Origin: Gemmobacter denitrificans
GTDB lineage: Bacteria > Pseudomonadota > Alphaproteobacteria > Rhodobacterales > Rhodobacteraceae
Direction: 5' to 3'
Assembly: GCF_036964905.1 (NCBI RefSeq)
Contig: NZ_JBALHR010000008.1
Coordinates: 1 to 64,000 of the forward strand
DNA: 64,000 bases
Part shown: positions 42,783 to 50,376 of the stretch, one piece after another
Layout of the letters: each line of letters starts with the position of its first letter
Numbering within the stretch: the stretch's first letter is position 1
Notes under the pieces: model-generated
The model's input: the letters and a program-made list of their open reading frames with translations, nothing else
Databases searched by the model: none
What the model was told of the DNA's origin: nothing
Translations under genes and position numbers: made by a program

Positions 42783-43505
42783 CTAGCTTTCCGGGTGGAA
42801 GCTGAAACTGATCGCGTAACGGATCAATGACAGATTGGGGATCGCCCGCGCGGCAGATCGGCTGCGCTGGTCGAAATCATGGGCGATGATGATGCCCCGC
42901 AGCGCGGTGACTTCTTCTTCGTCCATAATGTCACCCATATAGCCCAGCACCTGCCCGATCACGCGCGCATCGGTTTTGCCCGCCTTCAGCTCGATGACGA
43001 CCAGACTGCCCACCGCATCACGGGCCAGAATGTCGATGAAGCCCGAGGCGACGGCACGTTCCACCCCACCATCAATGATGACAAGCCCGGGTTCCAGCGC
43101 GGCGATATCCTCGCGCAGTGCCTGTTGCAGATCGCGTTCGAGCGACAGGCGCTGACCTTCGGGCGTGGCCGCACCTTCGGCGCTTGCCAGCCCCTGAGGC
43201 GGGCCATCGTCGCCCATTGCTCCGAGAAAGCGCGCGTAAAGAGTGGCGGCGCTTTTGGCAGACATCAGCCCCTTGAACAGGCTGCCGCCGATTTCAAGCC
43301 GTGAGGGGTTCGGCTTGCCAAGACGTTCATCGGCGCTGGAATAGGTCAGATCACGGATCAGATCGGGCAAACCGCCACGCGCGACGATGGCATCCAGCGT
43401 TTCGCCATAGGCGCGTTCGATCTTGCGCAATTGTGCCATCTGGGTGGCGCGGGTGTTCTCGGAATATTGCTCGGCCTCCAGCCAGGCGCGGTAATCATCC
43501 CGCAT
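42783..43505 (-). CDS. NucS/DUF91-like PD-(D/E)xK endonuclease
   Basis: A 240-residue protein. The C-terminal half has the NucS/EndoMS-type nuclease block: GFIDILARD, then LVVIELKAGKTDARVIGQVLGYMGDI (Asp, Glu-x-Lys and Gln catalytic positions) near residues 148-190. The N-terminal 90 residues (MRDDYRAWLEAEQYSENTRATQM) look helical and do not match the NucS N-terminal domain; they recall a small core-binding fold. NucS cuts mismatched DNA in archaea and actinobacteria; the role in alphaproteobacteria is not settled. ATG 43505 lies within the end of rsmE (11-nt overlap), so translation is coupled. Confidence 0.72.
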   Translation of the reverse strand: MRDDYRAWLEAEQYSENTRATQMAQLRKIERAYGETLDAIVARGGLPDLIRDLTYSSADERLGKPNPSRLEIGGSLFKGLMSAKSAATLYARFLGAMGDDGPPQGLASAEGAATPEGQRLSLERDLQQALREDIAALEPGLVIIDGGVERAVASGFIDILARDAVGSLVVIELKAGKTDARVIGQVLGYMGDIMDEEEVTALRGIIIAHDFDQRSRSAARAIPNLSLIRYAISFSFHPES

Positions 43506-44247
43506 GGCTCGACTCCGCAGGGCTGGTCCAATCCCCAAGGGCGGCCTGCCACAGGGTCAGCGCGGCGATGGCGGCCGTTTCGGCGCGCAGGATGCGGGGG
43601 CCCAGACTGGCCTGCACCACCTGCGGCAGCGCGGCCAGCCGGTCACGTTCACGCCCGGAAAACCCGCCTTCCGGCCCGATCAGGATGGCCCATGGCCCGC
43701 CCGGCTGCCCGGACAGCGCGGTGGCCAGACCGGCCTCGGCCTCGTTGCACCACAACAGGCGGCGATCTTCCGGCCAGGTATCCAGCACCCGGTCCAGTGG
43801 GCGCAGATCATCGACCGGCGGCAAATGGGTCGCCCCGCATTGTTCCGCCGCCTCGCGCGCATTGGCCTGCATCCGGTCGCGGTTCAGCCGGTCAGCATTG
43901 GTATAATCGGTCTGCACCGGGCATAGCCGCGCAGCGCCCAGTTCAACCGCCTTTTCCACGATGAACACGGTTTCCGCCTTCTTCACCGGGGCAAACAGCA
44001 GCCACAGATCAGGCGGCACCTGCAAGAGCCGGGTCTGATGGTCGCAGACCAGCACGCCCCGACGCTTGTGCGCCTGCGCCACATGGGCGCGGAATTCGCC
44101 ATCCCGACCGTTGAACAGCAAAACCGCGTCGCCCTCTTGCCGCCGCATGACGGCGAAAAGATACATCGACTGATCCTCGTTCAGGGCAACCGATTGCCCC
44201 GGGCCAAGCGGCTGGTCTACATAGAGCCTGATTTTCGCATCCTGCAT
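43495..44247 (-). CDS. rsmE: 16S rRNA (uracil(1498)-N(3))-methyltransferase
   Basis: A 250-residue SPOUT methyltransferase acting on the small ribosomal subunit. PUA-like N-terminal part (YLFAVMRRQEGDAVLLFNGRDGEF) and the knot signature with LIGPEGGFSGRE (about residues 188-199) and SLGPRILRAETAAIAAL (about 215-231) are intact. Divergent from ubiA with only 14 nt between start codons, so the two promoters must overlap or lie within coding sequence. Confidence 0.95.
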   Translation of the reverse strand: MQDAKIRLYVDQPLGPGQSVALNEDQSMYLFAVMRRQEGDAVLLFNGRDGEFRAHVAQAHKRRGVLVCDHQTRLLQVPPDLWLLFAPVKKAETVFIVEKAVELGAARLCPVQTDYTNADRLNRDRMQANAREAAEQCGATHLPPVDDLRPLDRVLDTWPEDRRLLWCNEAEAGLATALSGQPGGPWAILIGPEGGFSGRERDRLAALPQVVQASLGPRILRAETAAIAALTLWQAALGDWTSPAESSHAG

Positions 44248-44261
44248 GATGGGGCCAGACT

Positions 44262-45233
44262 ATGACCGAGCGCGGCGAAACGCCAGAGCCAGACCGCATC
44301 GTCGCCGATGCCCCGCCCGGCAACTGGGTGGATCGCCATGCCCCTGCACGCACCCGGCCCTATCTGCGCCTGAGCCGGGCAGACCGGCCGATTGGCACCT
44401 GGCTTTTGCTGCTGCCCTGCTATTGGGGGCTGTTTCTGGCCGCAGCCGCCGATCCGGCGGGCCTGGGCTGGTATGATCTGTGGATCTTTCTGGGCTGCAC
44501 GCTGGGCGCCGCGATCATGCGCGGCGCGGGCTGCACCTGGAATGACATCACCGACCGCGATTTTGATGCCGCAGTCGCGCGTACCCGGTCTCGCCCGATC
44601 CCTTCGGGGCAGGTCAGCCTGCGGCAGGCGGTGATCTGGATGGCGGTGCAATGCGCCATTGGCGCGGCGATCCTGTTCACCTTCCCGCCCATGGCCATCG
44701 GCCTTGGTATCGGATCGCTGGCGCTGGTGGCCATCTACCCCTTTGCCAAGCGGTTTACCTGGTGGCCCCAGGCCTTTCTGGGGCTGGCCTTCAACTGGGG
44801 GGCACTGGTCGCCTGGGCGGCGCATGACGGCAGCCTGAGCGCGGCCCCGGTGGTGCTTTGGCTGTCGGGCATTGCCTGGACGCTGTTTTACGACACGATC
44901 TATGCCCATCAGGACAAGGAAGACGATGCGCTGATCGGGGTAAAATCCACCGCAAGACTGTTTGGCGATGCGCAAACCGGGGTCTGGCTGGGGCGCTTTC
45001 TGGTGATTTCGGTGCTGCTGGCCATGCTGGCCGCCGTGCTGGCGCTAGTGCGGGGGCCGATCCTGCCACTCGGGATTGCCCTGAGCGGGGTCTGGGCCTT
45101 CGGCCTGCATCTGCGCTGGCAACTGGGGCAGCTTGATACAACCAATACGGACAACTGCCTGAAATTGTTCCGCTCGAACCGCGACGCGGGATTGATCCTT
45201 GCGCTGTTTCTTGCCGGTGCCGCACTGGTTTGA
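44262..45233 (+). CDS. ubiA: 4-hydroxybenzoate polyprenyltransferase
   Basis: A 323-residue membrane enzyme of ubiquinone synthesis. The two Asp-rich prenyl-diphosphate motifs are NDITDRDFD (about residues 93-101) and DTIYAHQDKEDD (about 210-221), with eight to nine helices around them and the RTRSRPIPSG loop. It has about 45 extra N-terminal cytosolic residues (TERGETPEPDRIV) relative to E. coli UbiA. It starts 14 nt from divergent rsmE. Confidence 0.94.
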   Translation: MTERGETPEPDRIVADAPPGNWVDRHAPARTRPYLRLSRADRPIGTWLLLLPCYWGLFLAAAADPAGLGWYDLWIFLGCTLGAAIMRGAGCTWNDITDRDFDAAVARTRSRPIPSGQVSLRQAVIWMAVQCAIGAAILFTFPPMAIGLGIGSLALVAIYPFAKRFTWWPQAFLGLAFNWGALVAWAAHDGSLSAAPVVLWLSGIAWTLFYDTIYAHQDKEDDALIGVKSTARLFGDAQTGVWLGRFLVISVLLAMLAAVLALVRGPILPLGIALSGVWAFGLHLRWQLGQLDTTNTDNCLKLFRSNRDAGLILALFLAGAALV

Positions 45234-45297
45234 TTGATCCGGGGCGCCTTCCCGGCGTAGGGAAGACCAGCCGTTAAGATTACCAGGGCCGTACCAT

Positions 45298-47277
45298 ATG
45301 CGAATCCCGTCCTCCATGCTGACCACCACCGCCTTTCTGGGCGGCGCGGTCGCGTCGATTGTGGTGGCCTGGACCGCCGCCATGGTGATCGAAAACCGAT
45401 CCGAGGCACTGGTGCGTTCGCGCCTTCTGGCCGAGGGGATCACATGGCCTTCTATCCGGGCCACCGGGCTGCAATTGCGGCTGTATGGCACAGCCCCGAA
45501 CGAGGCGGCGCGCTTTCGCGTGGTCAATCTTGCGGGCAGCGTGATTGACGCGGCGCGCGTGCGCGACCGGATGGAGGTGGCCCCGGTGAAGGCCATCGAA
45601 GCGCCACGGTTTTCGGTCGAAATGCTGCGCTATCCCGATGGTGTATCGCTGATCGGCCTGCTGCCTGCCGCTGTTGTCACGGATCCCAATGCCCCAGCCC
45701 CGCCCGAGCCCGACAAGGCGCTGGCGGCCGAAATCGCGGCGATTGCCGGGTCGGTTCCGGTGTCCGACATGCTGGAAACCGCCGCCTATCCTGCCCCCGA
45801 AGGATGGGAGGCCGCTTTGGAATTTGCGACGGCGGCGCTGAAACTGTTGCCCCGCGCCAAGATTTCGGTATCGGCTGACAAAGTGGCAATCACCGCGATT
45901 TCCGACAGCGACGCCCAGAAGCGGCGGCTGGAGGGCGAGATTGCCAAGCTGAAACCGCCGGGACTGGCGACCGAAATCTCCATTTCGGCCCCGCGCCCGG
46001 TGCTGACCCCTTTCACGCTGCGCTTCCTGAAAGATGCAAATGGCGCGCGGTTTGATGCCTGCTCGGCCGATACCGATGCAGCGCGCGACCGCATTCTGCA
46101 GGCAGGTGCCGCGGCGGGTGTGCAGGGATCCGTGATCTGCACCGTCGGCATGGGCACCCCAACGCCAAGCTGGGCCGATGCCACAGTGGCCGGGATCACG
46201 GCGATCAATACTCTGGGCGGCGGGTCGATCACATTCTCTGATGCAGATGTCACGCTGCAGGCTGAGGCTGGCGTATCACAGGCGCTGTTTGACCGGGTGG
46301 TGGGCGAATTGCAGACGGCGCTGCCCGCGACCTTCTCGCTCAAATCCTCGCGCCCCAGCACCGATGCCGCGCAGGCGGGCCCCGCCGAGTTCACCGCCAC
46401 GCTGGCCGAAGATGGCCGTGCCGAATTGCGTGGCCGCGTGACCGACGATCTGCTGAAATCTGCGGTGGACAGTTTCGCCCGCGCCCGCTTTGGCGCGGAC
46501 AAGGTTTATACGGCCACCCGGTTTGACGAAGAGCTGCCGGATGGTTGGGCCGTGCGGGTGTTGGCCGGGCTGGAGGCGCTGTCGATCCTGCATCATGGCG
46601 CGCTGACGGTGCGGGCCGATACGGTGAGTGTGTCAGGCATCACCGGGCGGCAGGACGGGCGGGCGCGGGTTGCGCAGATCCTGTCGGACAAGCTGGGCCA
46701 GGGCCAGCCCTTCAAGGTCGATATCCGCTATGACGAGGCGTTTGATCCCTTTGCCGCCCTGCCCTCGCCGCAGGAATGTGTGGCCGATCTGAATGCCATC
46801 GTTGCAAAATCGAAGATCACCTTCGCCCCCGGTTCAGCCGAAATCACATCTGACGCCAATGCCACCATGGTGGCGCTGACCGATGTGCTGAAATCCTGCC
46901 CGGCGCTGAAGCTGGAAATCGCGGGCCATACCGATGCGCAGGGTTCGACCGAAGGCAATCTCGCGCTCAGCCAGGCCCGGGCCGAAGCGGTGCTTCTGTC
47001 TCTGCAAGGGCGCGGGGCGCCGGTGGGCGGTATCCTGGCCAAAGGCTATGGCGAAGGGGCGCCCGTCGCCGACAACGGCACCGATGAAGGACGCGAGGCC
47101 AACCGGCGGATCGAATTCACCCTGATCGGTGCCCCTGCCCCGAGCCCCACAGAAACGCCCGCCGAAGATGCAGAGGCCCCGGCAGCAGGTGCCGCCGCCG
47201 CACCGGTCGATGACAGCCCTTCGATCGCCCCGCAAAAGATGACCTTGCGCCCCAAGCCGCGCCCCAAGCGCAACTGA
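45298..47277 (+). CDS. OmpA-family protein with BON-like repeats
   Basis: A 659-residue envelope protein. One N-terminal hydrophobic helix (about residues 10-32) could be an uncleaved signal anchor. The middle (about 40-500) looks like several BON-type alpha-beta modules (for example AKISVSADKVAITAISDSDAQKRRLEGEIAK). The C-terminal OmpA domain (about 505-620) includes ITFAPGSAEIT, IAGHTDAQGS and NRRIEFTLIG for peptidoglycan binding. The tail is Ala/Pro and Lys/Pro-rich. The architecture resembles the mycobacterial ArfA and alphaproteobacterial relatives. It is followed by a small coiled-coil membrane protein gene. Confidence 0.85.
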   Translation: MRIPSSMLTTTAFLGGAVASIVVAWTAAMVIENRSEALVRSRLLAEGITWPSIRATGLQLRLYGTAPNEAARFRVVNLAGSVIDAARVRDRMEVAPVKAIEAPRFSVEMLRYPDGVSLIGLLPAAVVTDPNAPAPPEPDKALAAEIAAIAGSVPVSDMLETAAYPAPEGWEAALEFATAALKLLPRAKISVSADKVAITAISDSDAQKRRLEGEIAKLKPPGLATEISISAPRPVLTPFTLRFLKDANGARFDACSADTDAARDRILQAGAAAGVQGSVICTVGMGTPTPSWADATVAGITAINTLGGGSITFSDADVTLQAEAGVSQALFDRVVGELQTALPATFSLKSSRPSTDAAQAGPAEFTATLAEDGRAELRGRVTDDLLKSAVDSFARARFGADKVYTATRFDEELPDGWAVRVLAGLEALSILHHGALTVRADTVSVSGITGRQDGRARVAQILSDKLGQGQPFKVDIRYDEAFDPFAALPSPQECVADLNAIVAKSKITFAPGSAEITSDANATMVALTDVLKSCPALKLEIAGHTDAQGSTEGNLALSQARAEAVLLSLQGRGAPVGGILAKGYGEGAPVADNGTDEGREANRRIEFTLIGAPAPSPTETPAEDAEAPAAGAAAAPVDDSPSIAPQKMTLRPKPRPKRN

Positions 47278-47298
47278 CGCACAGCCCAGGACAGACCC

Positions 47299-47628
47299 AT
47301 GAACCGCAACGAATTCGTCATCGCCACGGCCATTGTCCTCATGCTGGCCTTCACGCTGGGCTGGTTTGCCAATTGGCTGGTTCACCGCTTCCGCCGCGTT
47401 TCTGCCGCCGATATGGGCGAGGTGGAGCGGTTGGCACAATCGCTGCACGAGGCCGAGGAAATGCGCGATCAGGCCATCCTCTATATCGAACAGCGCGAGG
47501 CAGAGCTGAGCAACCAGCTGGCCCAGACCGAGGCGGAATTGCGCGCCGCGATGGAAGGTCTGCGCGATGCCCGCCACGAGGCCGAGGAAATGCGCGCCTA
47601 TATCGAACGGATGCATTCGAACGGCTGA
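47299..47628 (+). CDS. Small membrane-anchored coiled-coil protein
   Basis: A 109-residue protein: one helix (about residues 8-28; AIVLMLAFTLGWFANWLV) followed by 75 residues of predicted coiled coil with E/A/R heptads (EVERLAQSLHEAEEMRDQ, AELSNQLAQTEAEL). No family is named with confidence. It lies 21 nt after the OmpA-family gene and likely belongs to the same envelope unit. Confidence 0.7.
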   Translation: MNRNEFVIATAIVLMLAFTLGWFANWLVHRFRRVSAADMGEVERLAQSLHEAEEMRDQAILYIEQREAELSNQLAQTEAELRAAMEGLRDARHEAEEMRAYIERMHSNG

Positions 47629-48249
47629 TCACCGCCCAAGCGCATCGCGCCCGGCAAGGATCAGCGGTCGCAAGCGCGCGATCCGGTTCAGCCGGGTCGC
47701 AGCTGTCTTGGCCCCGGAAATCTGCAACGCATGGCTGCGCTGACGGCCCGGCGTCAGGGCGGCGAAAGCCGCAGCCAGATCAGGATCGGCAGACATGGCC
47801 TGCTGCAACTCGGTCGGGATTTCGGTGGGCGTTTCGCGGGACGGTGGCCGCAGACCCGCCCGCGCATTCTGCATCGCCTGCGCCAGCAGATCACGGATCA
47901 GCCCTGCCCGGTCCGCCACCTGAGCGGCATCCCTAAATTGCAGCATGTCGGGATGGCGGGTGTTCGGCCCCTGCCGCTGCAACAGCCCCTGCGGATCGGA
48001 TAGCAAGGCCGCATCCTGAAACGTGATCCTGAAATCGGATCGGAACGCCCCCAGCACTGCGATGTTGCGCCCTGCATGCATGTAACAGGGGTGGCCCCAT
48101 TTCACCTGCTCGTCCAACCCGGCCCCCAGGCACAGGGCACGCAGCGCGGCCAGCCCGTCAGCCCAAAACCGCGCGGCACAATCAGGCGTCGCAAAGCGCG
48201 CACAGCGGCCGCAACCGTCACGGAAATAGGTGCCAATCTCGGTAATCAT
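47629..48249 (-). CDS. YdeI/OmdA-type protein with DUF1801 domain
   Basis: A 206-residue cytosolic protein. The N-terminal part (EIGTYFRDGCGRC, later LDEQVKWGHPCYMHAGRNIAVLGAFRSDFRITF) is DUF1801/YdeI-like, a SCP-like small fold of unknown activity. The C-terminal part (ELQQAMSADPDLAAAFAALTPGRQRSHALQISGAKTAATRLNRI) matches the OmdA (bacteriocin-protection) helical domain. ATG 48249 is used; the frame runs on to 48501 without support. It is divergent from metZ. Confidence 0.78.
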   Translation of the reverse strand: MITEIGTYFRDGCGRCARFATPDCAARFWADGLAALRALCLGAGLDEQVKWGHPCYMHAGRNIAVLGAFRSDFRITFQDAALLSDPQGLLQRQGPNTRHPDMLQFRDAAQVADRAGLIRDLLAQAMQNARAGLRPPSRETPTEIPTELQQAMSADPDLAAAFAALTPGRQRSHALQISGAKTAATRLNRIARLRPLILAGRDALGR

Positions 48250-48321
48250 GGGTCCATCCTGCCATGGACACCACAAAGGCTCCAGCCTGATCTGCCTCCC
48301 GGCTGGCTGCTGGGGTAGTGG

Positions 48322-48350
48322 TTGACCTTGCCGCCCGCGCGGCGTATGGG
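48322..48350 (+). promoter_or_regulatory. Sigma70-type promoter of metZ
   Basis: TTGACC (48322-48327), 17-nt spacer, TATGGG (48345-48350). Predicted RNA start near 48356-48358, at the first base of the SAM-II aptamer. Confidence 0.75.
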
Positions 48351-48355
48351 CACCT

Positions 48356-48410
48356 GTGGCGCTTTGAGACCGGATTGCGGGCCACGTTAAACAAGCCGCT
48401 AAAAGGTGAG
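48356..48410 (+). promoter_or_regulatory. SAM-II riboswitch aptamer
   Basis: P1 stem GTGGC (48356-48360) with GCCAC (48381-48385), conserved loop text TTTGAGACCGGATTGC, then ACGTTAAAC and the 3' pseudoknot strand CCGCTAAAAGGTG, where GGT can pair with ACC of the P1 loop. This matches the alphaproteobacterial SAM-II (metA) consensus very closely. It lies 61 nt upstream of the metZ start and is followed directly by a terminator. Confidence 0.93.
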
Positions 48411-48417
48411 GGATGCG

Positions 48418-48447
48418 CCCCGAAGCCTGTGGTCTTCGGGGTTTTTT
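48418..48447 (+). terminator. Leader terminator between SAM-II aptamer and metZ
   Basis: Eight-bp stem CCCCGAAG / CTTCGGGG, loop CCTGTGGT, then TTTTTT (48442-48447). It starts 8 nt after the aptamer, so SAM binding likely favours transcription termination before metZ. Confidence 0.88.
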
Positions 48448-48470
48448 CATGGGCCGAAGGGGGCTGTGGG

Positions 48471-49655
48471 ATGAGCAAGGATTGGAAGACACGCACGACA
48501 CTGGTGCATGAGGGCAGCCGCCGCAGCCAATATGGCGAAATGGCAGAGGCGATCTTCCTGACCCAGGGCTTTGTCTATCCCACCGCAGAATCCGCCGAGG
48601 CGCGGTTCGTCAAAACCGGCGAGGATGAATTCATCTATGCCCGCTATGGCAACCCCACGACCCGGATGTTCGAAGAACGCATCGCAGCGTTGGAAGGCAC
48701 CGAAGACGCCTTCGCCACCGCCAGCGGCATGGCGGCGGTGAATGGTGCGCTGGTGTCGATGCTGCGGGCTGGCGATCATGTCGTGTCGGCCCGGGCGCTG
48801 TTCGGATCGTGCCTGTACATCCTTGAAGAAATCCTTGGGCGTTACGGCGTCGAGGTGACCTTTGTCGATGGTGCCGATCTGGATCAATGGCGCGCGGCAG
48901 TGCGACCGGGCGTGACCAAGGCGGTGTTCTTCGAGAGCATGTCGAACCCGACGCTGGAACTGGTCGATATCCGTGGTGTGGCCGAAATCGCCCATGCTGC
49001 CGGTGCGCTGGTGATCGTGGACAATGTCTTTTCCACCCCGATCTTCAGCCGCGCCGTCGATCTGGGCGCCGATGTTGTCGTCTACTCCACCACCAAGCAC
49101 ATCGACGGACAGGGCCGCGCCCTGGGTGGCGTGGTCTGCGCCAGCCGCGATTTCACCCGCAAGGTGCTGGAACCCTACATGAAGCATACCGGCGGTTCGA
49201 TGAGCCCGTTTACCGCCTGGATCATGCTGAACGGCATGGCGACGCTGGACCTGCGCTGCCGGGCCATGGCCGACAGCGCGCTCAAGGTGGCAAGCGCCCT
49301 GCAGGGCGATACGCGGTTGGGCCGGGTGATCTTCCCCGGGCTGGTCGATCATCCGCAGCATGATCTGGCGATGGCGCAGATGGGATCGGGCGGCACCATG
49401 GTGGCCTTCGAGGTGAAGGGCGGCAAGGATGCCGCATTCCGGGTGCTGAACGCGCTGGAGATCATCAAGATTTCCAACAATCTGGGCGATGCGAAATCCA
49501 TCGCCACCCACCCGGCCACCACCACACATCAGCGCCTGCCAGAGGAACAGAAGGCCGCGCTTGGCATCACCCCGGGCCTGATCCGGCTGTCGGTCGGGCT
49601 GGAAGATGCGGGTGACCTGATCGCTGACCTGCAACAGGCATTGGCACAGGCCTGA
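48471..49655 (+). CDS. metZ: O-succinylhomoserine sulfhydrylase
   Basis: A 394-residue PLP enzyme that makes homocysteine from an activated homoserine and sulfide. The Cys/Met metabolism family signature includes YARYGNPTTRMFEERIAALEGTE (about residues 57-79), the PLP lysine in VVVYSTTKHIDGQGR (near 206), and SVGLEDAGDLIADL near the end. Its leader bears a SAM-II riboswitch and terminator, in line with feedback by SAM. ATG 48471 follows GGGGG-rich sequence and begins MSKDWKTRTTLVH, a family-like start. Confidence 0.93.
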   Translation: MSKDWKTRTTLVHEGSRRSQYGEMAEAIFLTQGFVYPTAESAEARFVKTGEDEFIYARYGNPTTRMFEERIAALEGTEDAFATASGMAAVNGALVSMLRAGDHVVSARALFGSCLYILEEILGRYGVEVTFVDGADLDQWRAAVRPGVTKAVFFESMSNPTLELVDIRGVAEIAHAAGALVIVDNVFSTPIFSRAVDLGADVVVYSTTKHIDGQGRALGGVVCASRDFTRKVLEPYMKHTGGSMSPFTAWIMLNGMATLDLRCRAMADSALKVASALQGDTRLGRVIFPGLVDHPQHDLAMAQMGSGGTMVAFEVKGGKDAAFRVLNALEIIKISNNLGDAKSIATHPATTTHQRLPEEQKAALGITPGLIRLSVGLEDAGDLIADLQQALAQA

Positions 49656-49664
49656 CCATCGGAC

Positions 49665-49694
49665 TGCAGGCCCCAGCGCCGAAGGGGGCCTGCA
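49665..49694 (+). terminator. Hairpin after metZ
   Basis: Ten-bp stem TGCAGGCCCC / GGGGCCTGCA with loop AGCGCCGAAG, 9 nt after the metZ stop. No U run follows immediately, but ATTTT is 14 nt on. Likely the metZ terminator. Confidence 0.65.
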
Positions 49695-49724
49695 ATCATG
49701 CAGATTTTCTGCGCGGGGCCCCCT

Positions 49725-49753
49725 CTTGAAACACCGCGCCACATTCCCCAGAT
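49725..49753 (+). promoter_or_regulatory. RpoH (sigma32)-type heat-shock promoter
   Basis: CTTGAAA (49725-49731), 14-nt spacer, CCCCAGAT (49746-49753). It agrees with the sigma32 consensus CTTGAAA-N11-15-CCCCATNT in all but one listed position. It is 90 bp upstream of the hsp20 start. Confidence 0.82.
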
Positions 49754-49842
49754 CATCCCTGCCGGGTGCCATGACGGGCCCGGTATTCCGCCAGCCCCGC
49801 AAGGGGGGGCCCACGCAAACGCATCGCTTGCAGAGGATGACC

Positions 49843-50310
49843 ATGCGCAATTTCGATCTTGCCCCGCTCTATCGTGCCACCGTTGGCTTTGACCGCATCG
49901 CCGATCTGATGGACCGGGTGCTGGCCGCCGATGTGGCCCAGCCGACCTATCCGCCCTACAACATCGAAAAGACCGACGAGAATGCCTATCGCATCTCGAT
50001 CGCCGTCGCCGGTTTCACCCCCGAAGATCTGGGGGTCGAGGTGAAAGACGGCGCGTTGGTGGTTTCGGCCCGCAAGACGGCCGAGGAAACGCCCCGCACC
50101 TATCTGCATCGTGGCATCGCCACCCGGGCGTTTGAACGCCGCTTCGCGCTGGCCGATCATGTCCGTGTGACCGGGGCCACCCATGAACATGGCATGCTGC
50201 ATGTCGATCTGGTGCGCGAAATGCCCGAGGCCCTGAAGCCTCGCCGCATCGCCATCGCCAGCAGCGCCCCTGTCGCCGCCGATGTGGTGGATGCCGCCGC
50301 CGTGAACTGA
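49843..50310 (+). CDS. Small heat shock protein (Hsp20 family)
   Basis: A 155-residue holdase chaperone. The alpha-crystallin domain spans about residues 40-130, with the usual start PPYNIEKTDENAYRISIAVAGF and the A-x-x-x-G-L-like end (ATHEHGMLHVDLVREMPE). The N-terminus MRNFDLAPLYRATVGFDRIADLMD resembles E. coli IbpA/IbpB. ATG 49843 has AGAGG 6 nt upstream; an ATG at 49837 lacks spacing. An RpoH-type promoter explains its control. Terminator hairpin at 50330-50355. Confidence 0.93.
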   Translation: MRNFDLAPLYRATVGFDRIADLMDRVLAADVAQPTYPPYNIEKTDENAYRISIAVAGFTPEDLGVEVKDGALVVSARKTAEETPRTYLHRGIATRAFERRFALADHVRVTGATHEHGMLHVDLVREMPEALKPRRIAIASSAPVAADVVDAAAVN

Positions 50311-50329
50311 TCCCCGGCAAAATGATCGC

Positions 50330-50355
50330 AAGGCCCGGTCACTTGACCGGGCCTT
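50330..50355. terminator. Bidirectional terminator between hsp20 and VWA gene
   Basis: Eleven-bp stem AAGGCCCGGTC / GACCGGGCCTT with loop ACTT and TT after; between converging genes (50310 and 50377). Confidence 0.85.
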
Positions 50356-50376
50356 TTGGCATTCTTGCCCGACAGC

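Noticed and set aside
43301..43964. Plus-strand open frames opposite rsmE and the nuclease gene
   Set aside because: They are antisense shadows; both minus-strand proteins have clear family motifs.
49760..49842. ROSE-type RNA thermometer before hsp20
   Set aside because: The leader is structured, but the typical anti-Shine-Dalgarno U-C/U-G-C-U strand is not clearly present; folding would have to be computed.
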